64,000 nucleotides of DNA from Caulobacter ginsengisoli. GTDB taxonomy: Bacteria; Pseudomonadota; Alphaproteobacteria; Caulobacterales; Caulobacteraceae. The position numbers and the translations under genes were made by a program. The stretch is taken from the NCBI RefSeq assembly GCF_030814835.1, contig NZ_JAUSVS010000002.1, forward strand, positions 558,001 through 622,000, written 5' to 3'. The notes beneath the pieces were generated by a model. It had not been told where the DNA came from. It worked only from the letters and a program-made list of their open reading frames with translations, and did no database searches. Shown here in pieces: positions 49,957-59,867 of this stretch (within the stretch, counting starts at the first letter, position 1; every line of letters starts with the position of its first letter).

Positions 49957-49973
49957 GGCATGGCAATCATGCC
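49957..49973. promoter_or_regulatory. Inverted repeat upstream of the AhpD/YHS/DoxX unit
   Basis: GGCATG-GCAAT-CATGCC: six-base perfect arms with a five-base spacer, 46 bases from the AhpD-like start and 117 from the acyl-CoA synthetase start. Regulator unknown. Confidence 0.4.
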
Positions 49974-50089
49974 GTCAGCGCATGAAAGGCCGCCGGCGGA
50001 CGTTTACATCGCCTCGCGCAGATGCTTATCGGAACCCCACCTGACGCGCCGGAAAGAGCGCGAGCGATACATCATTTGGGAGAACTGCG

Positions 50090-51841
50090 ATGACCGACGC
50101 CGCGCCGGCGCCGACCAACTGGCCCGCCATGTCGATCAAGGAGGCCTACGCCGCCATCACCGCGCCGGGAACGCCCTGCGAGATGGAGGAGATCGAGATC
50201 CGGGGAATCAAGACCCGGGTCTGGAAGAACATCCCGCCGACCCTGCGCGACGTGGTCAGCTATGGCCGGGCGACCCATGGCGAGAAGATCTTCCTGGTGC
50301 ATGAGGACGAGCGGGTCAGCTTCGAGGCCTTCCACCGCGCCGTCGCCGCCTTCGCCGCCGAACTGGCCAAGCAGGGCGTGGTCAAGGGCGACCGCATCGC
50401 CCTGGTCATGCGCAACCTGCCCGAATGGCCGGTAGCCTTCTATGCGGGGCTGAGCCTGGGCGCGATCCTCACGCCCCTGAACGCCTGGTGGACCGGGCCG
50501 GAGCTGGAATACGGCCTGACTGATTCCGGCTCGAAGATCCTCATCGTCGACGCCGAGCGGCTGCAGCGGGTCTCCGAGCACCTGCCCAACTGCCCCGACC
50601 TGAAGAAGGTCTATGTCAGCCGCGAGGATGACGAGGTCGCCCACCCCTACATCAGCAAGATCGAGGACGTGATCGGCGATCCCAACAGCTGGAAGGACCT
50701 GCCCGACGCCCCGCTGCCGACCGTCCCCATCGGCCCCGACGACGACGCCACCATCTTCTACACCTCGGGCACGACGGGTAAGCCCAAGGGCGCCCTGGCT
50801 ACCCAGCGCAACATCAACTCCAACATCGGCGCGGCCATGGCCGCCGCCCAGCGGCCGTTCCTGCGCCGGGGGGAGATGCCGCCGGCCCCCGATCCCGACG
50901 CCCCGCAGCGCTCGACCCTCTTGTCAGTGCCCTTCTTCCACGCCACCGGCTGTTTCGCCGTGCTTAACCCCGTGCTGTTCGGCGGGGCCAAGATCTGCCT
51001 GATGCGCCGCTGGGAGCCGGAAGCGGCGATGCAGATGATCGAGCGCGAGAAGGTCACCCAGGTCGGCGGCGTGCCGACCATCGCCTGGCAGCTGCTGGAG
51101 CATCCCGCCCGCAGCAAGTACGACCTCTCCTCGATCGAGGCGGTGGCCTATGGCGGCGCGCCGTCGGCTCCGGAACTGGTCAAGCGGATCAAGGAAGCCT
51201 GGCCCAAGTCGTCGGCCGGCAATGGCTGGGGCATGACCGAGACCTCGGCGACGGCGTCGTCCAACAGCGCCGAGGACTATGAGGCCTATCCCGACAGCGC
51301 CGGCCCGGCCGTGCCGGTCACCGACCTGAAGATCATGACCATCGAGGGCGACCGCGAGCTGCCGATCGGCGAGGTCGGCGAGCTGTGGTGCAAGGGCCCG
51401 CAGGTGGTGAAACTCTACTGGAACAAGCCGGAAGCCACCGCCCAGACCTTCGTCGACGGCTGGGTCAAGACCGGGGATCTGGCGCGGCTGAACGAGGAAG
51501 GCTTCCTGTTCATCATCGACCGGGCCAAGGACATGCTGATCCGCGGCGGCGAGAACATCTACTGCATCGAGGTCGAGAACGTCCTCTACGACCATCCGGC
51601 CGTGATGGACGCCGCCGTGGTCGGCATCCCGCACAAGACCCTGGGCGAGGAGCCGGGCGCCGTGGTCACCCTCAAACCGGGCGCCGAGGCCACCGAGCAG
51701 GAACTGCGCGCCTTCGTCGCCGACCGCATCGCCGCCTTCAAGGTGCCGATCCGCATCGAGTTCTGGCACGAGACCTTGCCGCGCAACGCCAACGGCAAGA
51801 TCATGAAGAACGAGCTGAAGAAGGTCTTCACGGGAGAATAG
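50090..51841 (+). CDS. Acyl-CoA synthetase (AMP-forming, ANL superfamily)
   Basis: 583 residues. FYTSGTTGKPKGALATQRNI is the P-loop (about 222-240), GNGWGMTETSATAS the adenine-binding motif, VKTGDLARLNEEGFLFIIDR the hinge with Asp, and LPRNANGKIMKNELKK the C-terminal catalytic Lys. These enzymes activate a carboxylic acid to the CoA thioester through an acyl-adenylate. The 22-residue N-terminal extension and length suggest a medium or long-chain substrate. GGGAG precedes the ATG. Substrate not resolved. Confidence 0.92.
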   Translation: MTDAAPAPTNWPAMSIKEAYAAITAPGTPCEMEEIEIRGIKTRVWKNIPPTLRDVVSYGRATHGEKIFLVHEDERVSFEAFHRAVAAFAAELAKQGVVKGDRIALVMRNLPEWPVAFYAGLSLGAILTPLNAWWTGPELEYGLTDSGSKILIVDAERLQRVSEHLPNCPDLKKVYVSREDDEVAHPYISKIEDVIGDPNSWKDLPDAPLPTVPIGPDDDATIFYTSGTTGKPKGALATQRNINSNIGAAMAAAQRPFLRRGEMPPAPDPDAPQRSTLLSVPFFHATGCFAVLNPVLFGGAKICLMRRWEPEAAMQMIEREKVTQVGGVPTIAWQLLEHPARSKYDLSSIEAVAYGGAPSAPELVKRIKEAWPKSSAGNGWGMTETSATASSNSAEDYEAYPDSAGPAVPVTDLKIMTIEGDRELPIGEVGELWCKGPQVVKLYWNKPEATAQTFVDGWVKTGDLARLNEEGFLFIIDRAKDMLIRGGENIYCIEVENVLYDHPAVMDAAVVGIPHKTLGEEPGAVVTLKPGAEATEQELRAFVADRIAAFKVPIRIEFWHETLPRNANGKIMKNELKKVFTGE

Positions 51842-51843
51842 CC

Positions 51844-52212
51844 GTGGTCCAGTCCACCGCCGCGACCGTCGACGAATACATGGAGACGGTCGCGCCCGAG
51901 CGCCTCGAAGCGATGAAGCGGATGCGGGCGCTCTTCAAGGAGGTGCTGGTCGGTTACGAGGAGGGCATGAACTACGGCATGCCGACCTATGGCCCGAGCG
52001 GCGCCTATGTGACCGCCTTCAACAGCCAAAAGGGCTACATCGCCTTCTATGCCGGTCAGACGGCGATGGCGAAGTTCAAAGACCAGCTGGCCGGCATCGA
52101 CTGCGGCAAGGGCTGCATCCGCTACAAGAAGATCGAGAAGATCGACTTCGATGTGGTGCGGGGGCTGTTGGAGGATATCGCGGCGCGCAATCCCGGCGTG
52201 GGCTGTTCTTGA
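51844..52212 (+). CDS. DUF1801 family protein
   Basis: 122 residues from GTG 51844, two bases after the acyl-CoA synthetase stop, so probably co-translated. TVDEYMETVAPERLEAMKRM, YEEGMNYGMPTYGPSGAYVT, FNSQKGYIAFYAG and CGKGCIRYKKIEKID are the DUF1801/YdhG core, a small alpha-beta fold of unknown function. Relation to the synthetase is unclear. Confidence 0.85.
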   Translation: MVQSTAATVDEYMETVAPERLEAMKRMRALFKEVLVGYEEGMNYGMPTYGPSGAYVTAFNSQKGYIAFYAGQTAMAKFKDQLAGIDCGKGCIRYKKIEKIDFDVVRGLLEDIAARNPGVGCS

Positions 52213-52219
52213 CCCCTGA

Positions 52220-52252
52220 GTTAGCAGGCGCTAACAGTTAGCCATGGCTAAC
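52220..52252. promoter_or_regulatory. Twin palindromic operators over the arsR-like start
   Basis: GTTAGC-AGGC-GCTAAC (52220-52235) and GTTAGC-CATG-GCTAAC (52237-52252): two perfect inverted repeats with identical arms, centre to centre 17 bases. The second spacer is CATG and contains the regulator's ATG (52244-52246). Very likely bound cooperatively by the ArsR-type protein, blocking its own expression at both transcription and possibly translation. Confidence 0.8.
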
Positions 52253-52570
52253 GCGAACCGTGCTCTCGACGCCCATTCTTCCCTAGAGGCTTTGGCCGAT
52301 CCGACGCGGCGGGAGATTTTCGAGCGACTGGGCGCGGGGCCCAGCGCCGTGGGCGCGCTGGCCAGGGACATGCCGGTCAGCCGGCCTGCGGTATCGCAGC
52401 ATCTGGCCGTGCTGAAATCGGCCGGACTGGTTACCGACCACGCCGAGGGCACGCGGCGCATCTATCGCATCGATCCGGCTGGCCTGGGGGCCATTCGCGC
52501 CTGGCTGGACCAGTTCTGGGATGCCGCCTTGGCCGCCTACGCCGCCGAAGTCGACAAGGAAGAACCATGA
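52244..52570 (+). CDS. ArsR-family winged-helix regulator
   Basis: 108 residues. SLEALADPTRREIFERLGAG, VGALARDMPVSRPAVSQHLA and VLKSAGLVTDHAEGTRRIYR are the winged helix of the ArsR/SmtB family. No Cys or His metal site is seen (no CVC in the recognition helix), so this belongs to the non-metal branch that partners SRPBCC (AHSA1) genes. Start codon is enclosed by the second of two operators. Four-base overlap (ATGA) with the next gene. Confidence 0.93.
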   Translation: MANANRALDAHSSLEALADPTRREIFERLGAGPSAVGALARDMPVSRPAVSQHLAVLKSAGLVTDHAEGTRRIYRIDPAGLGAIRAWLDQFWDAALAAYAAEVDKEEP

Positions 52571-53034
52571 GGACGATCACGCCGGCCCCGGTGCGCCGCA
52601 GCTTCTCGGTCAAGGCGCCGCCGCAGCGGGCTTTCGACGTCTTCGCCGCCGGTATGGGCCGCTGGTGGCCGCCCAGCCACCATATCGGCGAGGGTGAGCT
52701 GGCGCAGGTGATCGTCGAGCCGCGCGTGGACGGCCGCTGGTACGAGAAGACCTCCACCGGGGCCGAGTGCGACTGGGGCCGGGTGCTGGTCTGGGACCCG
52801 CCGCGCGAACTGGTGCTGGCCTGGCAGCTGAGCGCCGACTGGACCTATGACCCGGACCTGACGACCGAGGTGGCGGTGACCTTCACGCCGGACGGGACGG
52901 GGACGCGGGTCGACTTCGAGCACCGTGGCCTGGAGGCCTATGGCCAGCGGGCCGACGAGGTCGCCAACAGTGTCGGTTCGCCCGGCGGCTGGCCGGCTAT
53001 ACTGCAGTCTTTCGCCACACTCGCCGACAGCTAA
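52567..53034 (+). CDS. SRPBCC (AHSA1-like) domain protein
   Basis: 155 residues. VRRSFSVKAPPQRAFDVFAA, GRWWPPSHHIGEGELAQVIV, WYEKTSTGAECDWGRVLVWD and VAVTFTPDGTGTRVDFEHRG are the START-like hydrophobic-cavity fold of AHSA1 proteins, which bind small hydrophobic ligands. Co-translated with the ArsR regulator; in such pairs the regulator usually controls the binding protein. Confidence 0.9.
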   Translation: MRTITPAPVRRSFSVKAPPQRAFDVFAAGMGRWWPPSHHIGEGELAQVIVEPRVDGRWYEKTSTGAECDWGRVLVWDPPRELVLAWQLSADWTYDPDLTTEVAVTFTPDGTGTRVDFEHRGLEAYGQRADEVANSVGSPGGWPAILQSFATLADS

Positions 53035-53075
53035 GTGGCCTTGCCGACGACACAAAAACGCGCAAGGTGCGTCCC

Positions 53076-54815
53076 ATGTCACGCCTTGCCGCTTCGCTCG
53101 CTATCCTGATCCCGCTCACCCTGCTGGGAGCCTGCGCCACCGCCGGTCCGCCGCCGGGACAGGACCCGGTCACCGCCGAGTCCGACCTGCCGCCGCCGCC
53201 CGCCGGATCCTCGCCGTTCGGCCTGTTCCTGGCCGGCCAGGCGGCGATGAACGACGGCGACAACAGCCAGGCGGCCCGCTATTTCGGCCAGGCCTCCAAC
53301 GCCGGCCTGGACGGCGCCTACATCCAGCAGCAGGCCTTCGTCACCAGCCTGCTGGCCGGCGACATCACCCGGGCCGCCAAGCTGGCTCCCAACGCCGACG
53401 CGACCTCGCCGGTCTTTGGGCGGCTGGGCCTGCTGACCAAGGCCGTGGAGGCCCTGGCCTCGGGCGACGGCAAGGGCTCGCTGGCCATCCTCAGCGCCGA
53501 CGGCGGCATCGGCTATCCGTTCAGCGGGGCAGGGGCCCTGCTCAAGCCCTGGGCCGCGGCGGCGGCGGGGGACATGAAGGGCGCCAGCATCTCGCCCGTC
53601 GATGGCGGCGACCGCATCGTGGCGGTGTTCGGACAGCTGGGTCAGGCCAGCCTCTATGAGCGCATGCGCCGCTATGACGAGGCCGAGACCGACTACAAGG
53701 CCCTGGCCAGCCTGAACGGGGCCGGCACGCTGTTCGTGGCCGACTACGGCGAGTTCCTGGAGCGCCGCGGCCGTTCGGCCGACGCCCTCGCCCTCTACGA
53801 CCAGGCCCTGGCCGAGCATCCGGCCGACGCCGGCCTGCAGCGGGCCCGGGCCCGGGCCGCCGCCAAGGGCAAGGCCCCGGCCATGCTGAGCTACCGCCAG
53901 GGCGCGGCGCGGGCCATGGTCGCCGCGGCCGCCGGCCTGATCTCCGAGAAGCAGAGCGACCTGGCCATGGCCTATCTGCGCCTCTCCCTGCGCCTCGATC
54001 CGGAGCGTGACGAGACCTGGGTGCTGGTCGGCGCCCTGATGGAGGATCGCAAGAACCTGGAGGGCGCCCGCGTCGCCTATTCGCACGTGCGTCTGGGCTC
54101 GCCGCAGTGGGTCTCGGCCCAGACCAAGCTGGCCTGGAGCTACCAGGGGGCCGGCGACAACGCCACCGCCCTGAAGCTGGTCGAGGCGGCGGTCGCCGCC
54201 GCCCCGAACGACCAGACGGCCCTGATCAACCAGGCCGACCTCTACCGCGCCAACGAGCGCTACGAGGACTCGGTCAGGGTGCTGGACGGGGTGATCGCCA
54301 GGCAGGGGGCCACGCCCGACTGGCGGCTGCTCTATATGCGCGGCGTCTCGCTGCAGGCGGCCGGCCGCTGGCCCGACGCCGAGCGCGACCTGAAGACCGC
54401 CCTGGCCCAGTCGCCCAACGAGCCCGAGCTGCTCAACTTCCTGGGCTACAGCTGGATCGACCGGGGCGAGCACCTGGACGAGGCGCTGGACATGGTCAAA
54501 CGGGCGGTGGCCGCCAACCCGCGCTCGGGGGCCATCGTCGACAGCCTGGGCTGGGCCTATTATCGCCTGGGCGACTACAAGAACGCCGTCGCCCAGCTGG
54601 AGGCGGCCGTCGAACTGGACGCCGCCGATCCGGAGATCAACAACCACCTGGGCGACGCCTACTGGCAGATCGGCCGCAAGGTCGAGGCCCGCTACCAGTG
54701 GAGCCGGGTGCTGACCCTGCAGCCGGACGCCAAGATCAAGGCCCAGGTCGAGGCCAAGCTGAAGGACGGCCTGGCGCCGGCCGCGCCGGTCAAGTCGCGA
54801 GTGGCCGGCAACTAG
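53076..54815 (+). CDS. TPR-repeat lipoprotein
   Basis: 579 residues from ATG 53076. Signal peptide with lipobox LLGAC (Cys about 19), then low-complexity PPPPAGSSP and at least eight TPR units from about 45 to the end, including FLGYSWIDRGEHLDEALDMV and SLGWAYYRLGDYKNAVAQLE, the latter typical of BepA/PilF-like and O-linked-glycosylation-type TPR proteins. Outer-membrane-anchored scaffold, possibly in envelope assembly. Followed after 23 bases by ispE, an order found in many alphaproteobacteria. Confidence 0.88.
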   Translation: MSRLAASLAILIPLTLLGACATAGPPPGQDPVTAESDLPPPPAGSSPFGLFLAGQAAMNDGDNSQAARYFGQASNAGLDGAYIQQQAFVTSLLAGDITRAAKLAPNADATSPVFGRLGLLTKAVEALASGDGKGSLAILSADGGIGYPFSGAGALLKPWAAAAAGDMKGASISPVDGGDRIVAVFGQLGQASLYERMRRYDEAETDYKALASLNGAGTLFVADYGEFLERRGRSADALALYDQALAEHPADAGLQRARARAAAKGKAPAMLSYRQGAARAMVAAAAGLISEKQSDLAMAYLRLSLRLDPERDETWVLVGALMEDRKNLEGARVAYSHVRLGSPQWVSAQTKLAWSYQGAGDNATALKLVEAAVAAAPNDQTALINQADLYRANERYEDSVRVLDGVIARQGATPDWRLLYMRGVSLQAAGRWPDAERDLKTALAQSPNEPELLNFLGYSWIDRGEHLDEALDMVKRAVAANPRSGAIVDSLGWAYYRLGDYKNAVAQLEAAVELDAADPEINNHLGDAYWQIGRKVEARYQWSRVLTLQPDAKIKAQVEAKLKDGLAPAAPVKSRVAGN

Positions 54816-54838
54816 TCGGGCCTTAACGAGGGGCGGAC

Positions 54839-55708
54839 ATGAACCTGACCGCCTTCGCGCCGGCCAAGGTCAATCTCTACCTGCATGTCGGCGGGCTGGA
54901 CGCGGACGGCTATCATCCGCTCAGCAGCCTGATGGTGTTCGCCGACGTCGGCGACCAGATCGCCATCCAGCCGGCCGATACGCCCGAGTTCGAGATCACC
55001 GGACCGTTCGGCCTGGGCCTGGACCCCGAGGGCGACAACCTGGTCATGCGGGCGGCCCGCGCCATCCTGGGCCATATCGGCGGGCCGGTCCCGCCGTTCC
55101 GCCTGATCCTCGACAAGCGCCTGCCGCTGGCGGCGGGCCTGGGCGGCGGCTCGGCCGACGCCGGGGCGACCCTGCGCCTGCTGCGCGAGGTGCTGGGCCT
55201 GCCGATCCAGGACGAGATCCTCGAAGACCTGGCCGCCGGCCTGGGGGCTGACGGCGCCGCCTGCCTGTGGGGCCGGGCGGTGATCGCCGAGGGCCGGGGC
55301 GAGAAGTTGTCCCGCGCCCCCCGCCTGCCCGAGCTCAACGCGGTGCTGGTCAATCCCGGCGTGGAATCGCCGACCGGGGCCGTCTACCGCGCCTATGACG
55401 CCGCCGGCGCGCCGGGCGGCTGCGAGCGGCCGGACCTGCCGGACGCCTTCGAGGACGTGGTCGAGCTGGCCGGCTGGCTCAGCTACTGCCGCAACGACCT
55501 GGAGGCCCCGGCCGTGTCGCTGACCCCGGTGATCGGCGAGGTGCTGGAAACCCTGCGCGACGAACCGGAGGTGCTGCTGGCCCGCATGTCGGGCTCGGGC
55601 GCCACCTGCTTCGCCCTCTGCGCCGAGGACATCGAGGCCGAGGGCCTGGCCGACCGGCTGCAGTCGATGCGGCCGGACTGGTGGGTCCGGCGGTGCCGGC
55701 TGGGGTGA
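54839..55708 (+). CDS. ispE: 4-diphosphocytidyl-2-C-methyl-D-erythritol kinase
   Basis: 289 residues. FAPAKVNLYLHVGGLDADGY (with the invariant Lys), LPLAAGLGGGSADAGATLRL (GHMP kinase P-loop) and MSGSGATCFALCAEDIEAEG are IspE signatures. It phosphorylates 4-diphosphocytidyl-methylerythritol in the non-mevalonate isoprenoid pathway. Ribosome site GAGGGG precedes the ATG. Confidence 0.96.
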   Translation: MNLTAFAPAKVNLYLHVGGLDADGYHPLSSLMVFADVGDQIAIQPADTPEFEITGPFGLGLDPEGDNLVMRAARAILGHIGGPVPPFRLILDKRLPLAAGLGGGSADAGATLRLLREVLGLPIQDEILEDLAAGLGADGAACLWGRAVIAEGRGEKLSRAPRLPELNAVLVNPGVESPTGAVYRAYDAAGAPGGCERPDLPDAFEDVVELAGWLSYCRNDLEAPAVSLTPVIGEVLETLRDEPEVLLARMSGSGATCFALCAEDIEAEGLADRLQSMRPDWWVRRCRLG

Positions 55709-55710
55709 AA

Positions 55711-55769
55711 CTCCTCACCCGTAGGGGGAGGACGACCGCGCCAGAGCGCGGTCAGGAGGGGGTCTTCGG
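55711..55769. repeat. GC-rich palindromic intergenic element (second copy)
   Basis: CTCCTCACCC-GTAGGGGGAGG, then GACCGCGC-CAGA-GCGCGGTC (55734-55753, perfect eight-pair stem), then GGAGGGGGTC. Organisation resembles the element at 8767-8870. The remaining sequence to 55930 is non-coding and GC-rich; nothing else is recognised in the 280-base gap apart from the amtB terminator. Confidence 0.55.
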
Positions 55770-55930
55770 GCAAGGGCGCGCTGCTGTCCGATAATGCTCG
55801 GGCGTTTTGCAATCAGCCCTCACGCAGCCGGCAATCCCCAGCCCCTGCCCGAACACCCCCACCTGGCCGGCCACGGGCGCGCTGCAGGCGCGCCTCGGGC
55901 GGGCCGTCCGCCCCCTACGGAGGCGGAGTA

Positions 55931-55960
55931 ACGAAAACGGGGGCCCTTAAAGGACCCCCG
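55931..55960 (-). terminator. Terminator of the glnK-amtB transcript
   Basis: On the minus strand CGGGGGTCC-TTTAA-GGGCCCCCG (about 55960-55938) forms a GC-rich stem followed by TTTTCGT. It is about 30 bases after the amtB stop codon. Confidence 0.75.
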
Positions 55961-55988
55961 CTCCCACGCTTCACTGTTATGCCGCACG

Positions 55989-57350
55989 CTACTCGTGCAG
56001 GGCTTCGCCGTGCAGGGCGGCGTCCAGGCCTTCGACCTCGGCCTCTTCCGACACCTTCACCCCGGTGGTGAACTTGCAGATCAGCAGGATGACGAAGGTC
56101 ACGACCGCCGTGTAGACGATGGTCACGCCAATCCCGGTGGCCTGGGTGATCAGGGCATGCATCCGGTCGGCGGCGGCGGCGGTGGCGGCCGCGCCGGAGT
56201 TGATCGAGGTGGAGACCAGCACGCCGGTCAGCAGGGCCCCAATGATGCCGCCGATGCCGTGCACCCCGAAGGCGTCCAGGCTGTCGTCGTACTTGAAGAT
56301 CTTCTTGACCCACACGGCGCCGGCATAGCAGCCGGCCCCGGCGATCAGGCCGATGATCAGGGCGCCTTGCGGGGTGACGAAGCCGGCGGCGGGGGTCACC
56401 GCCACCAGGCCGGCGACCGCGCCGGAGGCCAGGCCCAGCATGCCGGGCTTCTTGCGCTCGACCCACTCGACCAGCATCCAGGCCAGGGCGGCGCCGGCGG
56501 TGGCCACCTGGGTGTTGAGCATGGCCGCGGAGGCCAGGCCGTCAGCGGCCCATTCCGACCCGGCGTTGAAGCCGAACCAGCCGACCCACAGCAGCGAGGC
56601 GCCGATCATGGTCAGGACCAGGTTGTGCGGGGCCATGTTCTCCGAGCCGTAGCCTTTGCGCTTGCCCATGAAGAGGGCGCAGACCAGGCCCGCCACACCG
56701 GCGTTGATGTGCACCACCGTGCCGCCGGCGAAGTCGAGCACGCCCAGCGTGCCCAGCCACCCGCCGCCCCAGACCATGTGGGCGATCGGCGCATAGACCA
56801 GGATCGACCAGAGGGTCATGAACAGCAGCATGCCGCTGAACTTCATCCGCTCGGCGAAGGCGCCGGCGATCAGGGCCGGGGTGATGATGGCGAAGGTCAG
56901 CTGGTAGGTGATCCACAGGAACTCGGGCAGGCCCTTGGCCGCCGAATAGGCTGTGTCGATACCGACCCCGTTGAGGAACAGGACCTGGAAGCTGCCGACG
57001 AACTTGTTGATGTTCGGATCCGGGTTCACCCCGAAGGCCATGCCGTAGCTGATCGCCATCCAGACGACGGTTACCAGGCAGGTGATGGCGAAGGACTGGG
57101 CGACGGTGGCGATGACGTTCTTGCGCCGCACCATGCCGCCGTAGAACAGCGCCAGGCCCGGAATGGTCATCAGCAGCACCAGGGCCGTCGAGGTCAGGAT
57201 CCAGGCGGTGCCGGCTCCGTCCAGTTCGAGCTTGGCCTGGTGGGCCATCAGTTCCTGGGCGCTGGCCATTGCCGGCGCCAGGAGGGGCGCAAAGCCCGCT
57301 ATGGCGGCCAGGCCAAGGCCCGCCATCCGTGTGAATAGGTTGCGTTTCAT
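55989..57350 (-). CDS. amtB: Ammonium transporter AmtB
   Basis: 453 residues from ATG at 57348-57350. Cleavable signal (MKRNLFTRMAGLGLAAIAGF then AMASAQ) and eleven TM helices. ALFYGGMVRRKNVIATVAQS, FAGGTVVHINAGVAGLVCAL (first His of the pore twin-His) and FGVHGIGGIIGALLTGVL (second His) are Amt signatures. Imports ammonium and is blocked by GlnK binding. Downstream of glnK with a 28-base gap. Confidence 0.97.
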   Translation of the reverse strand: MKRNLFTRMAGLGLAAIAGFAPLLAPAMASAQELMAHQAKLELDGAGTAWILTSTALVLLMTIPGLALFYGGMVRRKNVIATVAQSFAITCLVTVVWMAISYGMAFGVNPDPNINKFVGSFQVLFLNGVGIDTAYSAAKGLPEFLWITYQLTFAIITPALIAGAFAERMKFSGMLLFMTLWSILVYAPIAHMVWGGGWLGTLGVLDFAGGTVVHINAGVAGLVCALFMGKRKGYGSENMAPHNLVLTMIGASLLWVGWFGFNAGSEWAADGLASAAMLNTQVATAGAALAWMLVEWVERKKPGMLGLASGAVAGLVAVTPAAGFVTPQGALIIGLIAGAGCYAGAVWVKKIFKYDDSLDAFGVHGIGGIIGALLTGVLVSTSINSGAAATAAAADRMHALITQATGIGVTIVYTAVVTFVILLICKFTTGVKVSEEAEVEGLDAALHGEALHE

Positions 57351-57378
57351 CGTTGGTATCCCCTTCACCCGATGATGA

Positions 57379-58795
<1,417 letters not shown>

Positions 58796-58858
58796 GACCG
58801 CGCTCCTTCCCCGCGCGGCGTCTACGCCGCGTTCCCGTCAACTGCCCGTGAGGATCCC

Positions 58859-59746
58859 ATGAAGACCACTACCCTGCTCGCCGGGGCCTGCATCGCCGCG
58901 CTGATCGCCGGCGCCGCCGCGGCCCAGACCACCGCGCCGACCGCGACCAAGCCGGCCGCCAAGCCCGCTACGGCTCCGGCCGCCGCGCCGGCCGCCAAGC
59001 CCGCTGCCGCGACGACGACCACCACCACCACCACGGCCGCCCCGGCTACGCCGGCCGCCGCTCCGGCGGCCGGCCCGGCCGTCGCAACGACCACGACCAC
59101 CACGACAACCGCTCCCGCCGCGACCACGGCCAAGGTAGTGGCCAAGGGTGACCTCATCGACACTCTGGCGGCGTCAGGCCAGTTCAACACCTTTATCAAG
59201 GCCCTCACCACCGCCAACCTGGTCGGGGTGATCAAGAGCCACCCGACCATGACGGTGTTCGCCCCGACCGACGCGGCCTTCGCGGCCCTGCCGCCGGGCC
59301 AGCTCGACGCCCTGCTGAAGAACCCCAACGCCCTGCAGAAGCTGCTGGCCTATCACCTGGTCAACACCACGGTGGACTCGACCAAGATCAAGGGCGCCAA
59401 GGGGCCGGTGAAGACCGTGGCCAATACTGACGTCGAACTGGACGGCAGCGGGACCAGCCTGATGGTCAACACCTCCACGATAACCCAGGCCGACGTCAAG
59501 ACGACCGGCGGCGGCACCATCCAGGTGATCGACAAGGTCCTCGACCCGGCCGGCGGTGTTCCCGCCCCGGCGCCTGCGCCGGCGGCGACAACCGAGCCGG
59601 CCGCGCCCGCGACGCCGGCCCCGGCGACCACCACCGCGCCGACCCCGGCGCCGGACACGGGCGATGACGTGACCGCCTCGCCCAAGCCCGGCGATTCGAT
59701 GCCGGCCGACCCGCCGGAGAAGCCCGACCCCACGCCCAAGGGCTAA
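58859..59746 (+). CDS. Exported fasciclin-domain protein
   Basis: 295 residues. Signal peptide (MKTTTLLAGACIAALIAGAA) then a long Ala/Pro/Thr linker (about 22-80), one FAS1 domain (about 88-225) with LIDTLAASGQFNTFIKALTT, TMTVFAPTDAAFAALPPGQL (H1 motif) and YHLVNTTVDSTKIK followed by GGGTIQVIDKVLDP (H2 motif), and a Pro/Ala-rich C-terminal tail. FAS1 proteins mediate adhesion or matrix interactions. The Thr-repeat linker produces strong nucleotide repeats (ACCACC, GACGAC). Confidence 0.93.
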   Translation: MKTTTLLAGACIAALIAGAAAAQTTAPTATKPAAKPATAPAAAPAAKPAAATTTTTTTTAAPATPAAAPAAGPAVATTTTTTTTAPAATTAKVVAKGDLIDTLAASGQFNTFIKALTTANLVGVIKSHPTMTVFAPTDAAFAALPPGQLDALLKNPNALQKLLAYHLVNTTVDSTKIKGAKGPVKTVANTDVELDGSGTSLMVNTSTITQADVKTTGGGTIQVIDKVLDPAGGVPAPAPAPAATTEPAAPATPAPATTTAPTPAPDTGDDVTASPKPGDSMPADPPEKPDPTPKG

Positions 59747-59756
59747 TGAAGACAGC

Positions 59757-59790
59757 AACGCCCTCCCTGTGAAGGGGAGGGCGTTTCCCC
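59757..59790 (+). terminator. Terminator after the fasciclin gene
   Basis: AACGCCCTCCC (59757-59767), loop of seven, GGGAGGGCGTT (59775-59785), then TCCCCC: eleven-pair stem starting 11 bases after the stop. Because the arms begin AAC and end GTT it could work in both directions. Confidence 0.75.
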
Positions 59791-59867
59791 CTCCAGCGCG
59801 ACTTGCTGGCAAGGTCGACGGGCCCTATGGTCCGCCGACTTTTTTTGCGCCTGCGAACAAGCCCTAA

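Noticed and set aside
58980-59120. CRISPR-like or minisatellite array
   Set aside because: The ACC/GAC/GCC triplet repeats are in frame within the fasciclin gene and encode an Ala/Pro/Thr linker; there are no spacers.
59786-59867. Glycine riboswitch or T-box upstream of glyQ
   Set aside because: The 80-base leader after the terminator is too short and shows no tandem aptamer or T-box sequence.
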